From assembly GCA_019241645.1 (NCBI GenBank), contig JAFAWQ010000031.1, positions 1 through 51,644 of the forward strand: 51,644 nt of DNA, in the 5' to 3' direction. Each line of letters begins with the position of its first letter. Within the stretch, counting starts at the first letter, position 1. The DNA comes from Alphaproteobacteria bacterium (GTDB taxonomy: Bacteria; Pseudomonadota; Alphaproteobacteria; Micropepsales; Micropepsaceae). The translations under genes and the position numbers were made by a program. Under the pieces are notes generated by a model. It did not search any database, was not told the DNA's origin, and saw nothing but the letters and a program-made list of their open reading frames with translations. Positions 33,739 through 44,318 of the stretch are shown in pieces.

Positions 33739-33804
33739 TCCCGCCACCAAATTCCGCACTGCGGACATCAGCGATGCACAGTTCGCACAAACTTGGTGGC
33801 GGGA
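33739..33804. repeat. inverted-repeat element in the ruvB-tol spacer
   Basis: Perfect 12-bp terminal arms TCCCGCCACCAA (33739-33750) and TTGGTGGCGGGA (33793-33804) enclose a 42-base centre that itself contains near-palindromes (CGCACTGCG). It looks like a short non-coding mobile or REP-like element. It is the largest feature of the 205-bp gap between the small protein pair and the membrane peptide. Confidence 0.65.
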
Positions 33805-33814
33805 TTGCCCGGCA

Positions 33815-33836
33815 CCTCTCCCGCAAGCGGGGGAGG
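33815..33836. repeat. short REP-like hairpin
   Basis: CCTCTCCCGC-AA-GCGGGGGAGG, ten-base arms with one T:G mismatch. Hairpins of this CCTCcCCGCAAGCGGGGAGG type are scattered through many alphaproteobacterial genomes. No U-run follows, so it is not a clear terminator. Confidence 0.6.
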
Positions 33837-33891
33837 ATAAGGTTCGTGGCTGCGCTTTCCCCGTAAGCGAACAGTACGTTAGAATTGCTCG

Positions 33892-34086
33892 ATGGAAGCG
33901 ATGGTTCGGCGGGTTGTGGTGCTTGCGGTGGCGCTGGGGCTCACCTGGATGGTGTTTTTCGGCGCCAATTACTTCGGAGTGGTGTGGACGCATTATTTCG
34001 CCGGCGAACCGGACAATAAAACAGGCGAGGTTTCCGTGAATGTGCTGCCGGCAAAGCCACAATGTCCACCGGGCAAAGTGTGCTGA
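33892..34086 (+). CDS. small membrane peptide upstream of ybgC
   Basis: 64 residues: one transmembrane helix (VVVLAVALGLTWMVFFGANYFGVVW) and a short Pro/Cys tail ending PQCPPGKVC. Starts ATG 33892 or 33901. Its stop overlaps the ybgC start (TGATG), so it is likely translated with the tol operon. Not a known Tol component; it could be a YbgT/YbgE-like small membrane protein by position, but the sequence gives no proof. Confidence 0.6.
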   Translation: MEAMVRRVVVLAVALGLTWMVFFGANYFGVVWTHYFAGEPDNKTGEVSVNVLPAKPQCPPGKVC

Positions 34087-34538
34087 TGGCGCACGAGCCA
34101 CAATCCGGCCGGTTCGAGGGAAAGGTTCATATCCTGCCGATCCGCATCTACTACGAAGACACCGACCTTTCCGGCATTGTCTATCACGCCAACTATCTGC
34201 GCTACATGGAGCGTGGCCGCTCCGAGTTCTTCCGCTCGGTCGGCATTGTGCGGCTGGCGCAGCTGCAGGGGCCGGAACCCACCGCCTGGACCTTGCGCCG
34301 CATCGAACTGGAATATCTGAAACCCGCGCGGCTCGATGACATCGTCGAAGTGCACACGCGCGCCACCGCGCTCAGCGGCGCGCGGCTTTCGGCGGAGCAA
34401 GATATCTTTTGCAAGGGAACTCAACTGACGCACGGCCGCGTTCAAGCCTGCATCATCACGTTGGACGGCAAGCCTCGCCGCATCCCGCCGCAGATGCGCG
34501 AAAAACTCGCGAAATTTGCGCCGGAAACCATCGGTTAA
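34086..34538 (+). CDS. ybgC: acyl-CoA thioesterase YbgC, first tol-pal gene
   Basis: 150 residues, a hot-dog thioesterase. The signature is YYEDTDLSGIVYHANYLRYM, where D27 corresponds to the catalytic Asp of E. coli YbgC. Known members cleave acyl-CoA and are linked to phospholipid metabolism in the Tol-Pal operon. ATG 34086 overlaps the stop of the membrane peptide; an upstream in-frame ATG at 34062 is less likely. Confidence 0.93.
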   Translation: MAHEPQSGRFEGKVHILPIRIYYEDTDLSGIVYHANYLRYMERGRSEFFRSVGIVRLAQLQGPEPTAWTLRRIELEYLKPARLDDIVEVHTRATALSGARLSAEQDIFCKGTQLTHGRVQACIITLDGKPRRIPPQMREKLAKFAPETIG

Positions 34539-34655
34539 CCATTCCCGCCCAAATTCGGACACGTTGAAATGCCCTTTCAAAGCAAGCATTTCGCCCGATT
34601 CTGCCGATGCCAGACGGCGCCGGAGACGCGCAGGCCTTAGGTGAGGTTCGATACA

Positions 34656-35543
34656 ATGTCGTTTCGGCGGACGGCGGCAGCTTTGGCGGCGGTGCTGACC
34701 ATCGCTTTCGGCGCAAGTTCGGCTCTGGCGCAGCGCACGCCACGCGCCGCACCTGTCTCGCACGACGCGCAGACGCAGGAACTGGCGCCGCCATCCGCGG
34801 CGCCGACGGGCAGCGTGGACGTCGCGCCGACGGACGGTCAGACCTTCGGTCCAGCGCTCAACCGCATGTCGATCGTGTCGCTGTTCGTGCGCGCCGATGC
34901 GATCGTCAAGGCCGTGTTCATCCTGCTGGTGCTGGCATCGCTGTGGTCATGGGCCATCATCATCAACAAATGGATGATGCTGGGCACCTTGAAGCGGCGT
35001 GCCTCAAGCTTCGAAAAAGTCTTCTGGTCCGGCTTATCGCTGGACGAGTTGTATGCGCAGTTTTCCCAGCGCACCGATCATCCCTTCGCGGCGGTGTTCA
35101 CCTCGGCCTTGCGCGAGTGGCGCCGCGCCTTCGAAGGAGGCCCGCCCCGCGAAAGCCTGCTGGCCGGCATCAAGGACCGCATCGACAAGGCGATGAACGT
35201 CACCATCCAGCGCGAGACGGACGGCATCGAACGCCAGCTCGGCTTTCTCGCGACGGTGGGAGCGACCGCGCCGTTTGTGGGCCTGTTCGGGACCGTGTGG
35301 GGAATTATGAATTCCTTTTCCGCCATCGCCGCGCGGCACGATACGACGCTGGCGGTGGTGGCGCCGGGCATTGCCGAAGCGCTGTTCGCTACCGCCATGG
35401 GCTTGCTTGCGGCGATCCCCGCGGTGATCTTCTACAACAAGTTCGTCAACGACATCGGCCGCTACACCGGCCGCATCGAAAGCTTCGCCGACGAATTCTC
35501 AGCCATCCTGTCGCGGCAGCTGGACGAGAAGGCCGCCCGCTGA
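34656..35543 (+). CDS. tolQ: TolQ, Tol-Pal energising proton channel
   Basis: 295 residues, about 60 longer than usual. The extra N-terminus looks like a cleavable signal peptide (MSFRRTAAALAAVLTIAFGASSALAQ) plus a Pro/Ala/Thr-rich linker. The standard TolQ then starts near MSIVSLFVRADAIVKAVFIL. The three MotA/TolQ/ExbB helices and the conserved GATAPFVGLFGTVWGIMNSF and AEALFATAMGLLAAIPAVIFYN blocks are all present. With TolR it uses proton flow to move TolA, keeping the outer membrane tight during division. Its stop overlaps the tolR start (TGATG). Confidence 0.95.
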   Translation: MSFRRTAAALAAVLTIAFGASSALAQRTPRAAPVSHDAQTQELAPPSAAPTGSVDVAPTDGQTFGPALNRMSIVSLFVRADAIVKAVFILLVLASLWSWAIIINKWMMLGTLKRRASSFEKVFWSGLSLDELYAQFSQRTDHPFAAVFTSALREWRRAFEGGPPRESLLAGIKDRIDKAMNVTIQRETDGIERQLGFLATVGATAPFVGLFGTVWGIMNSFSAIAARHDTTLAVVAPGIAEALFATAMGLLAAIPAVIFYNKFVNDIGRYTGRIESFADEFSAILSRQLDEKAAR

Positions 35544-35995
35544 TGGTGGCCCACGTCAAGCGCATTCAGAACGGCAGCCGGCGCGGCCGCATCCGCCCCA
35601 TGTCGGAAATCAACGTGACGCCGTTCGTGGATGTGATGCTGGTGCTGCTCATCGTCTTCATGGTGACGGCGCCGCTGCTCACCGTCGGCGTGCCAGTCGA
35701 CCTGCCGAAAACGCGCGCGCAAGCCTTGTCTCAGGATCGCGAGCCGCTGTCGGTCAGCGTCCGCCGCAACGGACGCATCTATCTGCAGAAGCTGCCCGTC
35801 GACGAAGCCGATCTGGTGCCAAAGCTCACCGCCATCGCCACCAATGGCTATGAACAGCGGATTTTCGTGCGGGGCGACAAATCGGTGGATTACGGCCGCG
35901 TGATGGAGGTGATGGCACTCATCAGCGCGGCAGGCTTTACCCATATCGGTCTCGTGACGGATGTCGCCCACAGGAAACGTTCGGACGAACACTAG
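35543..35995 (+). CDS. tolR: TolR, stator partner of TolQ
   Basis: 150 residues. One transmembrane helix follows MSEINVTPFVDVMLVLLIVF, which includes the essential proton-carrying Asp (FVDVML). The periplasmic domain resembles ExbD/TolR (VRRNGRIYLQKLPVDEADLV, FVRGDKSVDYGRVMEVM). Translation is coupled to tolQ by a one-base overlap, and tolA begins 35 bases before its stop. Confidence 0.95.
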   Translation: MVAHVKRIQNGSRRGRIRPMSEINVTPFVDVMLVLLIVFMVTAPLLTVGVPVDLPKTRAQALSQDREPLSVSVRRNGRIYLQKLPVDEADLVPKLTAIATNGYEQRIFVRGDKSVDYGRVMEVMALISAAGFTHIGLVTDVAHRKRSDEH

Positions 35996-36881
35996 ATTGT
36001 CGATACCGCCGACCGCCGGCGCGCGGCGCTCGCCGGTCGGGCTGGTCGGCTCAGTGCTGCTGCACGCCGGCATCGTCGGTGCGACCCTGTTCACCTTCGC
36101 GCACAAGCTTCAGATCGACCAGGAATCGCCGCCCGTTGTGCCGGTGGAGCTTGTGACCATTTCCACGAAAACAAACATCATCGCGCAGGTGAAGGCGCCG
36201 AAGGAGACGCCGAAACCGGAAGAACCCAAACCGCCCGAGCCGCAGAAGATCGAAACGCCACCGCCGCAACCTCAGCCGAAGCCCGCGCCGGAAAAACTCG
36301 ATGTGGCGCCGCAACCCAAACCCGTCGAAGAACCGCCGCCGCCGGAGGAAACGGTAAAACCGGAACCGGCGCCAAAGCCACCACCGCCGCTTCCCGAGGT
36401 GAAACCCACTCCGGAGCCGAAAGCCGAAACGCCGCCGAAGAAGCAGCAATTCGACATCAACAAGGTGATGGCCTTGCTCGACAAGCGAGAGGCTTCGCAG
36501 AACTCCGCGCCGAAAGGCCGCAAGGCGGAGAAGAACATCAAGGGATTCGGTCCGCAGACAGCGATGACGATGGATCTGCAGGATTCGCTGCGCAACCAGA
36601 TCCAGCAATGCTGGAATCCGCCGGTCGGCGCGCCACATCCGGAGGAACTCGTGGTGGAGTTCGACCTCTTCCTGAAATCCGATGGTTCGGTCGCAAGGCC
36701 GCCACAATTGTCGGATGAATCGGAAAGCGCCGTCGCGCACGATTCGTTTACGCGCGCGGCGGCAGAAGCGGCACGGCGGGCCATCTATACCTGCGCGCCC
36801 TACAAGCTGCCGCAGGACCGTTATGACCAATGGCAGGAAATCACCCTCAACTTCGATCCGCGTCAGATGATCGATCAGTAA
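35961..36881 (+). CDS. tolA: TolA with proline-rich linker
   Basis: 306 residues. A single membrane anchor ([21 protein letters not shown]) is followed by a long Pro/Glu/Lys linker ([19 protein letters not shown]...) instead of the Ala-rich helix of enteric TolA. The C-terminal domain ([20 protein letters not shown] to LNFDPRQM) is the TolB/Pal-facing TonB-like fold. ATG 35961 lies inside tolR. The linker must span the periplasm, so its composition suggests an extended polyproline-type rod. Confidence 0.92.
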   Translation: MSPTGNVRTNTRLSIPPTAGARRSPVGLVGSVLLHAGIVGATLFTFAHKLQIDQESPPVVPVELVTISTKTNIIAQVKAPKETPKPEEPKPPEPQKIETPPPQPQPKPAPEKLDVAPQPKPVEEPPPPEETVKPEPAPKPPPPLPEVKPTPEPKAETPPKKQQFDINKVMALLDKREASQNSAPKGRKAEKNIKGFGPQTAMTMDLQDSLRNQIQQCWNPPVGAPHPEELVVEFDLFLKSDGSVARPPQLSDESESAVAHDSFTRAAAEAARRAIYTCAPYKLPQDRYDQWQEITLNFDPRQMIDQ

Positions 36882-36894
36882 TTTGGAGTTCGGA

Positions 36895-38193
36895 ATGAAA
36901 CGCTTGGCCCTCGCCTGTCTTGCCCTGCTCGGTTCGCTTTTCGGCGTGACCTCGCCCGGCGTGGCCGCGCTGCATGTGGACGTGACGCAGGGCACCATTC
37001 AGCCGATGCCGATCGCCATTCCCGATTTCCTCGGCAGCGGACGCGGACCACAGATTGCCGGGGTGATCCGCGCCGATCTGGAACGCTCCGGACTTTTCCG
37101 GCCGCTCGATCAGAAATCGTTTCTCGAACAGATCCACGACATCAACACGCCGCCGCAATTCAACAACTGGCGCGTGATCAACGCGCAGGCGCTGGTGACC
37201 GGCCAATCGGTGGCGCAGCCCGACGGCAGGCTGCGCGCCGAGTTTCGCCTGTGGGACATCTACGGCGAGCAGCAGATGCTGGGCCTTTCGTTCTCCACCA
37301 CGCCGGAGAACTGGCGCCGCATCGCGCACATGATCTCCGACAAGATCTACGAGCGCATCACCGGCGAGAAAGGCTACTTCGACACCCGCATCGTGTTCAT
37401 CGCGGAATCCGGCGGCGCGGCGAAGCGCGTCAAGCGGCTCGCCGTAATGGATCAGGACGGCGCCAATCCGATCTTTCTCACGCGCGGCGACTATCTGGTG
37501 CTGACGCCGCGCTTCAATCCGACGGCACAGATGATCGCCTACATGTCCTACATCGGCGGGCGCCCCCGGGTGTACCTGTTCGACCTGGAAAGCGGACGGC
37601 AGGAAATGCTGGGCAATTTCCCCAACATGACCTTCTCTCCCCGATTCTCGCCCGACGGCAACAAGGTGGTGATGACCTTAGAGAAAGGCGGCAATTCCGA
37701 CATCTACCTGATGGATCTGCGCACCCGCTCGGTAAACCGGCTGACCTCCGATCCCGCCATCGACACCGCCGCCAGCTTCTCGCCCGACGGCACCCGTATC
37801 GCCTTCGAATCCGATCGCGGCGGCAGCCAGCAGATCTACATGATGAACAGCGACGGCTCCGGCGCGCATCGCATCAGCTTCGGCGGCGGCAAGAACGGCA
37901 CCCCGGTGTGGAGCCCGCGCGGCGATCTTATCGCCTTCACCAAGCAAGCGAGCGGCAGCTTCCGCATCGGCGTGATGCACACAGATGGTTCCGGGGAGCG
38001 CATCCTAACAGACGGCTGGGCGGACGAAGGGCCGACTTGGGCGCCCAACGGACGGGTGCTGATGTTCACGCGCTCGGCGCGGGGCGGCCGCGGCTCGCAG
38101 ATCTGGTCTGTCGACGTGACGGGCCGCAACGAACGGCGCGTGCCCTCGCCGGGCGCTGCCTCAGATCCGGCTTGGTCCCCGCTGATTCAGTGA
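36895..38193 (+). CDS. tolB: TolB, periplasmic beta-propeller
   Basis: 432 residues. Signal peptide [25 protein letters not shown]. The N-terminal domain carries the region that meets TolA ([20 protein letters not shown]). The C-terminal six-bladed propeller has repeated SPDG-type units ([48 protein letters not shown]). It bridges Pal and TolA. TTGGAG sits upstream of the ATG. Confidence 0.96.
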   Translation: MKRLALACLALLGSLFGVTSPGVAALHVDVTQGTIQPMPIAIPDFLGSGRGPQIAGVIRADLERSGLFRPLDQKSFLEQIHDINTPPQFNNWRVINAQALVTGQSVAQPDGRLRAEFRLWDIYGEQQMLGLSFSTTPENWRRIAHMISDKIYERITGEKGYFDTRIVFIAESGGAAKRVKRLAVMDQDGANPIFLTRGDYLVLTPRFNPTAQMIAYMSYIGGRPRVYLFDLESGRQEMLGNFPNMTFSPRFSPDGNKVVMTLEKGGNSDIYLMDLRTRSVNRLTSDPAIDTAASFSPDGTRIAFESDRGGSQQIYMMNSDGSGAHRISFGGGKNGTPVWSPRGDLIAFTKQASGSFRIGVMHTDGSGERILTDGWADEGPTWAPNGRVLMFTRSARGGRGSQIWSVDVTGRNERRVPSPGAASDPAWSPLIQ

Positions 38194-38325
38194 AGATGGG
38201 TTACACTGGACAAGAAACGAATCACCCGCCTGTGCTTTTCGGCCCATGCGGCGTTAACGGGGCGGTAGCCTCTTTCAGCGCAAGTCTGGACGCAGACAAG
38301 CGCAAAAACGCGGGAGCGAGTTGAC

Positions 38326-38865
38326 ATGTTGAAAACGCATACGGGGATCAAGCTTATCGCGGCGGCGGGCCTCATGGCGCTCGCGGCCTGCACCCACAAA
38401 CCGCCGGCCACAGTGGAAGCGCCGCCGGTGGCGCCGCCGCCGTCATCCGCCGACACCGCGCCGGTGACGAGCGAATCCTCCACCATCATTCCGGGCAGCG
38501 CGGAGGATCTGCGCGTCAATGTCGGCGACACGGTGCATTTCGATTACGACCGCTACGAACTGCGCGACGAAGACCGTAGCGTGCTACAACGGCAAGCCGA
38601 ATGGCTGCAGAAATACGCGCAAGTGCGCGTCACCATCGAGGGTAATTGCGACGAGCGCGGCACGCGCGAATACAACCTCGCGCTGGGCGCGCGTCGGGCA
38701 AATGCAGTGAAGGAATATCTGGTGAGCCTCGGCGTCTCCGGCGGCCGGGTGGACACCATCTCCTACGGCAAGGAGCGCCCGGTCTGCACGGAATCGTCGG
38801 AAGACTGCAACGCGCAGAACCGCCGCGGCGTGACCACGGTGGTGAGCGGCGCCGCTTCGTCGTAA
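38326..38865 (+). CDS. pal: Pal, peptidoglycan-associated lipoprotein
   Basis: 179 residues. Lipobox LMALAAC with lipidated C22. After a Pro/Ser-rich spacer comes the OmpA-like domain: VHFDYDRYELRDEDRSVLQRQ, GNCDERGTREYNLALGARRANAV and ISYGKERPVC, the Asp/Arg residues that grip meso-DAP. It anchors the outer membrane to peptidoglycan and recycles with TolB. The 132-base gap after tolB could hold an extra promoter. A strong terminator follows. Confidence 0.96.
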   Translation: MLKTHTGIKLIAAAGLMALAACTHKPPATVEAPPVAPPPSSADTAPVTSESSTIIPGSAEDLRVNVGDTVHFDYDRYELRDEDRSVLQRQAEWLQKYAQVRVTIEGNCDERGTREYNLALGARRANAVKEYLVSLGVSGGRVDTISYGKERPVCTESSEDCNAQNRRGVTTVVSGAASS

Positions 38866-38890
38866 CCGTCCTATCAAAGAGGCACACGCG

Positions 38891-38926
38891 AAAGGCGCTC
38901 CTTCACCGGAGCGCCTTTTCTTTTTC
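38891..38926 (+). terminator. terminator after pal
   Basis: 11-bp perfect stem AAAGGCGCTCC (38891-38901 with 38908-38918), a 6-base loop, then TCTTTTT. It marks the end of the tol-pal transcript before cpoB. Confidence 0.92.
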
Positions 38927-39008
38927 CGCTGGCAGCCGCAATTTCGCCGAACTATGTATCGCACAGTGGATTGCGTGGGGCGCAACACGTAAATTGAGTT
39001 TCGTGACC

Positions 39009-40004
39009 ATGAACGAATCGATTCGCAAGCATGTCTTGGCGCTGTCGTCGTTGACGGCGGCGGTCACCGTTGGCGTTGGCGCCTGGGCAAACGAAGGCAT
39101 TCCGAATACCACCGCGCGCCCGGCAATGCGCCTGCCCGGGGGCTCCTACCAGCTCGCCGGGATGTTCGGCGAAAGCGACGAGGAGCGCGCCGCGCGCATC
39201 GCCCAGGAACAGCACGAGCAGGCGCAGGATGCCTCCATCCGCTATTTCCGGCAGCGCAACGCGGACCTGGAAAACACCGTGCGCCGCCTCACCGGCGAGA
39301 ACGAGCAGCTGGACCATCGCATCAGCGAACTCAGCAGCCGCATGGATCGCATGCGCAAGGATTTCGAGTACCGGCTGTGCAAGATCGCGGCGATGCAGCT
39401 GAATGCCGCCGGCGAAGCGCCCATCCCGTGCATGGGAGGCGGCAGCGACGATGCTCATGCGTCCTCCGTCTCACCGCCGGAACCGTCTTTGGCGGCGGTG
39501 GCGCCCGCAGGTCCGCCGCGCGGAAACGGCGCGCCGATCCAGCTTGGGACTCCGCCGGGCGCGCTTGGAACCCTGCCCCAGTCCTCGGCTTCGCCCGGCA
39601 CCAGCGCGCCGCCGCCAAGCCCCAACCGCGCCAAGTTCGATGACGCCATGCGGCTGATGGCCAAAACACAGTACGACGAGGCCCGCAGCGCCTTCCGCAG
39701 TTTCGCCGACACTTACCCGAAGGATGAACTGGCGCCGCAGGCGGTGTACTGGTTTGGCGATATCGCCTATGTGCAGAAGGATTATCCCGCGGCGGCCCGC
39801 GCCTTTGCGGAAAGCATCAAAAAATATCCGGACAACGCGCGGGCACCGGATAGCATGTTGAAGCTCGGCCAGTCGCTCATCGCGATGGGCCAGAAGCAGG
39901 AAGGCTGTGCCGCCCTTGCCGCCCTCCCGACGAAATACCCGACCGCCTCGAAAAACGTCATCGCCCGCGCGGAAGCCGAGCGCAAAACGTCCAAGTGCAA
40001 GTAA
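39009..40004 (+). CDS. cpoB: CpoB/YbgF, cell-division coordinator
   Basis: 331 residues. A signal peptide ends near AWANE. A coiled-coil block (ADLENTVRRLTGENEQLDHRISELSSRMDRMR, about 82-115) trimerises in known homologues. A Pro/Ala/Gly-rich linker leads to three TPR repeats (FDDAMRLMAKTQYDEARSAF to the C-terminus). CpoB couples Tol-Pal movement to peptidoglycan synthesis at the septum. It follows a terminator, so it needs its own promoter in 38927-39008. Confidence 0.93.
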   Translation: MNESIRKHVLALSSLTAAVTVGVGAWANEGIPNTTARPAMRLPGGSYQLAGMFGESDEERAARIAQEQHEQAQDASIRYFRQRNADLENTVRRLTGENEQLDHRISELSSRMDRMRKDFEYRLCKIAAMQLNAAGEAPIPCMGGGSDDAHASSVSPPEPSLAAVAPAGPPRGNGAPIQLGTPPGALGTLPQSSASPGTSAPPPSPNRAKFDDAMRLMAKTQYDEARSAFRSFADTYPKDELAPQAVYWFGDIAYVQKDYPAAARAFAESIKKYPDNARAPDSMLKLGQSLIAMGQKQEGCAALAALPTKYPTASKNVIARAEAERKTSKCK

Positions 40005-41127
40005 GCCTGCCCTAAAGGTCAAGGCGGCGCCTGCCAAAGCGGCTGCGACGGCCAAAGCTGCCGATCCGGCCAAGCCGGCCGCGGCTGCGGCAGCAAAAGC
40101 CGGTGTGGAGTCGCGGTTCGCCGACGCCATGCAGGCGCTTGCCCCGCCATGGCCCGGCGCTGTCGCCGTCTCGGGCGGCGCGGACTCAACCGCGCTGATG
40201 CTGCTTTTGGCCGATTGGGCAAGGGCGGATGAGCGGCCGCCGCCTATTGTCCTGACCGTCGATCACGGGCTGCGGCCAGAGTCGCGCAAGGACGCGGAGG
40301 GGGCGAAGAAACTCGCTGCCTCTCTCAAGCTGGACGCGCATGTCCTTTCCTGGAAAGGCGCCAAGCCCGCCGCCGACGTCGAAGCCGAGGCGCGCAGCGC
40401 CCGCTATACCCTGATGGGGCGCTGGTGCGCGGAGCATGGCATCCCGGCTCTCTACGTCGCGCACACCCTGGAAGATCAGGCCGAGACCTTCCTCTTGCGC
40501 CTGGCGCGCGGCAGCGGCCTCGATGGGCTGTCCGGCATGCTGCCGCTCGCGCCGCTGCCGGTGCCGGAATTCACGCAGGTGCGATTGGCGCGTCCGCTCC
40601 TGCCATTTCCGAAAGAGGAATTGCGGGCGTTCCTGCGCGACAGAAAGGTGGCATGGTCGGAAGACCCGATGAACCGCGATCCGCGCTTCAGCCGCTCAAA
40701 GTTGCGCGCGGCCTGGCCCCAATTGATGGAGTTGGGGCTTACCCCCGTTCGCGTGGCCGATGCCGCCACCCATCTTGCGCGTGCCCGTGCCGCCATCGAG
40801 GACATGACGCGAGGGTTTCTGCATCGCGGAGTTCGTTTCGCCGAACACGCCGCGGCGATCGATCCGTTGCGGCTGAAGGTTCTGCCACGCGAAGTGGGCC
40901 TGCGCGCGCTCGCATCCGTGCTCTCCCACGTCGCCGACGCGGAGTATGGTCCCCGCTTCGACAGGCTCGAGCGATTGTTCGATTCCATACTCGCGGGCTC
41001 CCTTGGCGGCGGCGCGACCTTGCATGGCTGCATGGTGGCGCCGGCACCGGGCGGCGAGCAGGTATTCGGCTCTGCCACGATTCTCATCACCCCGGAACCG
41101 GGCCGAAAGAACACGCGCCGAGAATGA
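39907..41127 (+). CDS. tilS: tRNA(Ile)-lysidine synthetase
   Basis: The core starts near residue 67. The PP-loop ATPase motif is AVSGGADSTALML, followed by the TilS blocks TVDHGLRPESRKDA, YVAHTLEDQAETFLLRLARGSG and WSEDPMNRDPRFSRSKLR. It makes lysidine at position 34 of tRNA-Ile (CAU), changing decoding from Met to Ile. The start is uncertain: a GTG at 40105 gives a standard 340-residue enzyme, while a GTG at 39907 adds a Lys/Ala/Pro-rich tail overlapping cpoB in another frame. The maximal frame is listed here because the tail reads as coding-like low complexity. Confidence 0.88.
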   Translation: MPPLPPSRRNTRPPRKTSSPARKPSAKRPSASKPALKVKAAPAKAAATAKAADPAKPAAAAAAKAGVESRFADAMQALAPPWPGAVAVSGGADSTALMLLLADWARADERPPPIVLTVDHGLRPESRKDAEGAKKLAASLKLDAHVLSWKGAKPAADVEAEARSARYTLMGRWCAEHGIPALYVAHTLEDQAETFLLRLARGSGLDGLSGMLPLAPLPVPEFTQVRLARPLLPFPKEELRAFLRDRKVAWSEDPMNRDPRFSRSKLRAAWPQLMELGLTPVRVADAATHLARARAAIEDMTRGFLHRGVRFAEHAAAIDPLRLKVLPREVGLRALASVLSHVADAEYGPRFDRLERLFDSILAGSLGGGATLHGCMVAPAPGGEQVFGSATILITPEPGRKNTRRE

Positions 41128-41428
41128 ACATGACGATTCGTGGCGGCAATGTGGCAAATGAGGGAGGTCGCATCGGCTGTGTTGTCCGGGCATCGATCGC
41201 GCTGTCGCGAGAACTGTCACGAAACGCGACGGAACCGGAGACGGCCACAGGCGTAAGCCATCGGATCGGCGCCCGGCGAAATGAAAGGCGCGGCACGGGT
41301 CTTGAAGCCGCATTGCGGCGGGACGGGAAATTTCTTAACGTTTTGCTGTCTGGCAAGGCGTTAAGAGGGTTCCTATCTAGGTGGGTGGCCTGGCGCTTTC
41401 GCTGACGGCCGCTCAGGAAAGGCGTCTT
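41128..41428. other. tilS-ftsH intergenic region
   Basis: No gene seen. It probably holds the ftsH promoter; CTTGAAG at about 41301, similar to the hsp20 -35 element, may be a heat-shock -35, but I found no convincing -10 at the right distance. The distinct stem-loop at 41334-41365 is described separately. Confidence 0.4.
41334..41365 (+). promoter_or_regulatory. stem-loop in the ftsH leader
   Basis: CTTAACGTTTTGC (41334-41346) pairs with GCAAGGCGTTAAG (41353-41365), 13 positions with two G:U pairs around a 6-base loop. It lies 64 bases upstream of the ftsH GTG and lacks a U-run, so it may be a leader structure or an operator rather than a terminator. Confidence 0.45.
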
Positions 41429-43360
<1,932 letters not shown>

Positions 43361-43382
43361 TCCGAATTTCCGCTATAAAGAC

Positions 43383-43404
43383 GGAGGTTTCGGCCTCCCT
43401 TTTT
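43383..43404 (+). terminator. weak terminator or attenuator before folP
   Basis: GGAGG (43383-43387) pairs with CCTCC (43394-43398) and is followed by CTTTTT, ending two bases before the folP ATG. The only Shine-Dalgarno-like GGAGG is inside the stem, 19 bases from the start. The stem is short, so termination would be partial. Confidence 0.4.
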
Positions 43405-43406
43405 CC

Positions 43407-44213
43407 ATGCCCGCGAAAATTCTAGGCATCGTCAACATCACGGAAGATTCGTTTTCCGATGGTGACCGCTATCTGGCGCCGGAGGCGGCGATAGCGCATG
43501 CGCGAGAACTTGCCGGTGACGGTGCGGACATCGTCGATCTTGGCGCCGCATCCTCCAATCCCGACGCAAAGCCTGTGGCGCCGGCGATGGAGATCGCGCG
43601 GCTTGCGCCAGTTGTCGAACAGTTGAGACATGATGGAATTGCGGTCTCGATCGATACCTTTGCGCCGGACGTGCAGCGGTGGGCACTCGCGCAGAATGTA
43701 GAATACCTGAATGACATCCAGGGTTTTCCCAGTGCCGATCTTTATCCCGGGCTGGCGGACTCCGATGTGAAGCTGATCGTGATGCACTCTGTCCAGGGGC
43801 GAGGCCCGGCGACACGCATCAATGTGCCGCCGGAAACGCTGGTCGATCGCATCTCGGCATTCTTTGAAGAGCGCCTGGCTGCTCTGATGAAAGCTGGCAT
43901 CGAACGTGAACGTCTCATTCTCGATCCCGGCATGGGGCTGTTTCTGGGAACGGACAAGGATGCGTCCTTCACCGTATTGCGCGGCATTCCTGAGCTGAAG
44001 CGCGCTTTCGGGCTGCCGGTACTCATCTCTGTTTCCCGCAAATCCTTCCTTCGGCGGCTGACCGGTCGCTCGCCATTGCAGTCCGGCGCGGCAAGCCTGG
44101 CAGCGGAACTGTTCGCGACACTGCAAGGCGCGGACTATATCCGCACCCACGAACCGGGTCCGCTCAGAGATGCTCTTGCGGTCTGGCAAATCCTGAGCGC
44201 ACCGGCCACCTGA
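43407..44213 (+). CDS. folP: Sul-type dihydropteroate synthase
   Basis: 268 residues. The enzyme joins para-aminobenzoate to the pterin pyrophosphate in folate synthesis, and is the target of sulfonamides. The Sul1/Sul2 pattern is clear: GIVNITEDSFSDG (7-19), DLGAASSNPDAKPV (44-57) where ordinary FolP has an IGGESTRPG-type loop, LNDIQGFPSADLYP (101-114), MHSVQ (126-130), DPGMGLFLG (173-181) where ordinary FolP has DPGIGFGK, SRKSF (210-214) and RTHEPGPLRD (246-255) instead of RVHDV. It sits in the classic ftsH-folP-glmM position, so it looks like the resident enzyme. No good ribosome site precedes the ATG. Drug resistance is likely by family but not shown. Confidence 0.93.
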   Translation: MPAKILGIVNITEDSFSDGDRYLAPEAAIAHARELAGDGADIVDLGAASSNPDAKPVAPAMEIARLAPVVEQLRHDGIAVSIDTFAPDVQRWALAQNVEYLNDIQGFPSADLYPGLADSDVKLIVMHSVQGRGPATRINVPPETLVDRISAFFEERLAALMKAGIERERLILDPGMGLFLGTDKDASFTVLRGIPELKRAFGLPVLISVSRKSFLRRLTGRSPLQSGAASLAAELFATLQGADYIRTHEPGPLRDALAVWQILSAPAT

Positions 44214-44318
44214 AACAGACGGTAATCCGCCGTGAACGCGCGGCACTCGCGAGAACGGCACGCTCTCTGCTAAGGTCATTAAACCTTCATTGATGCGCCA
44301 TGCGCGAGGGTCTGCTCC

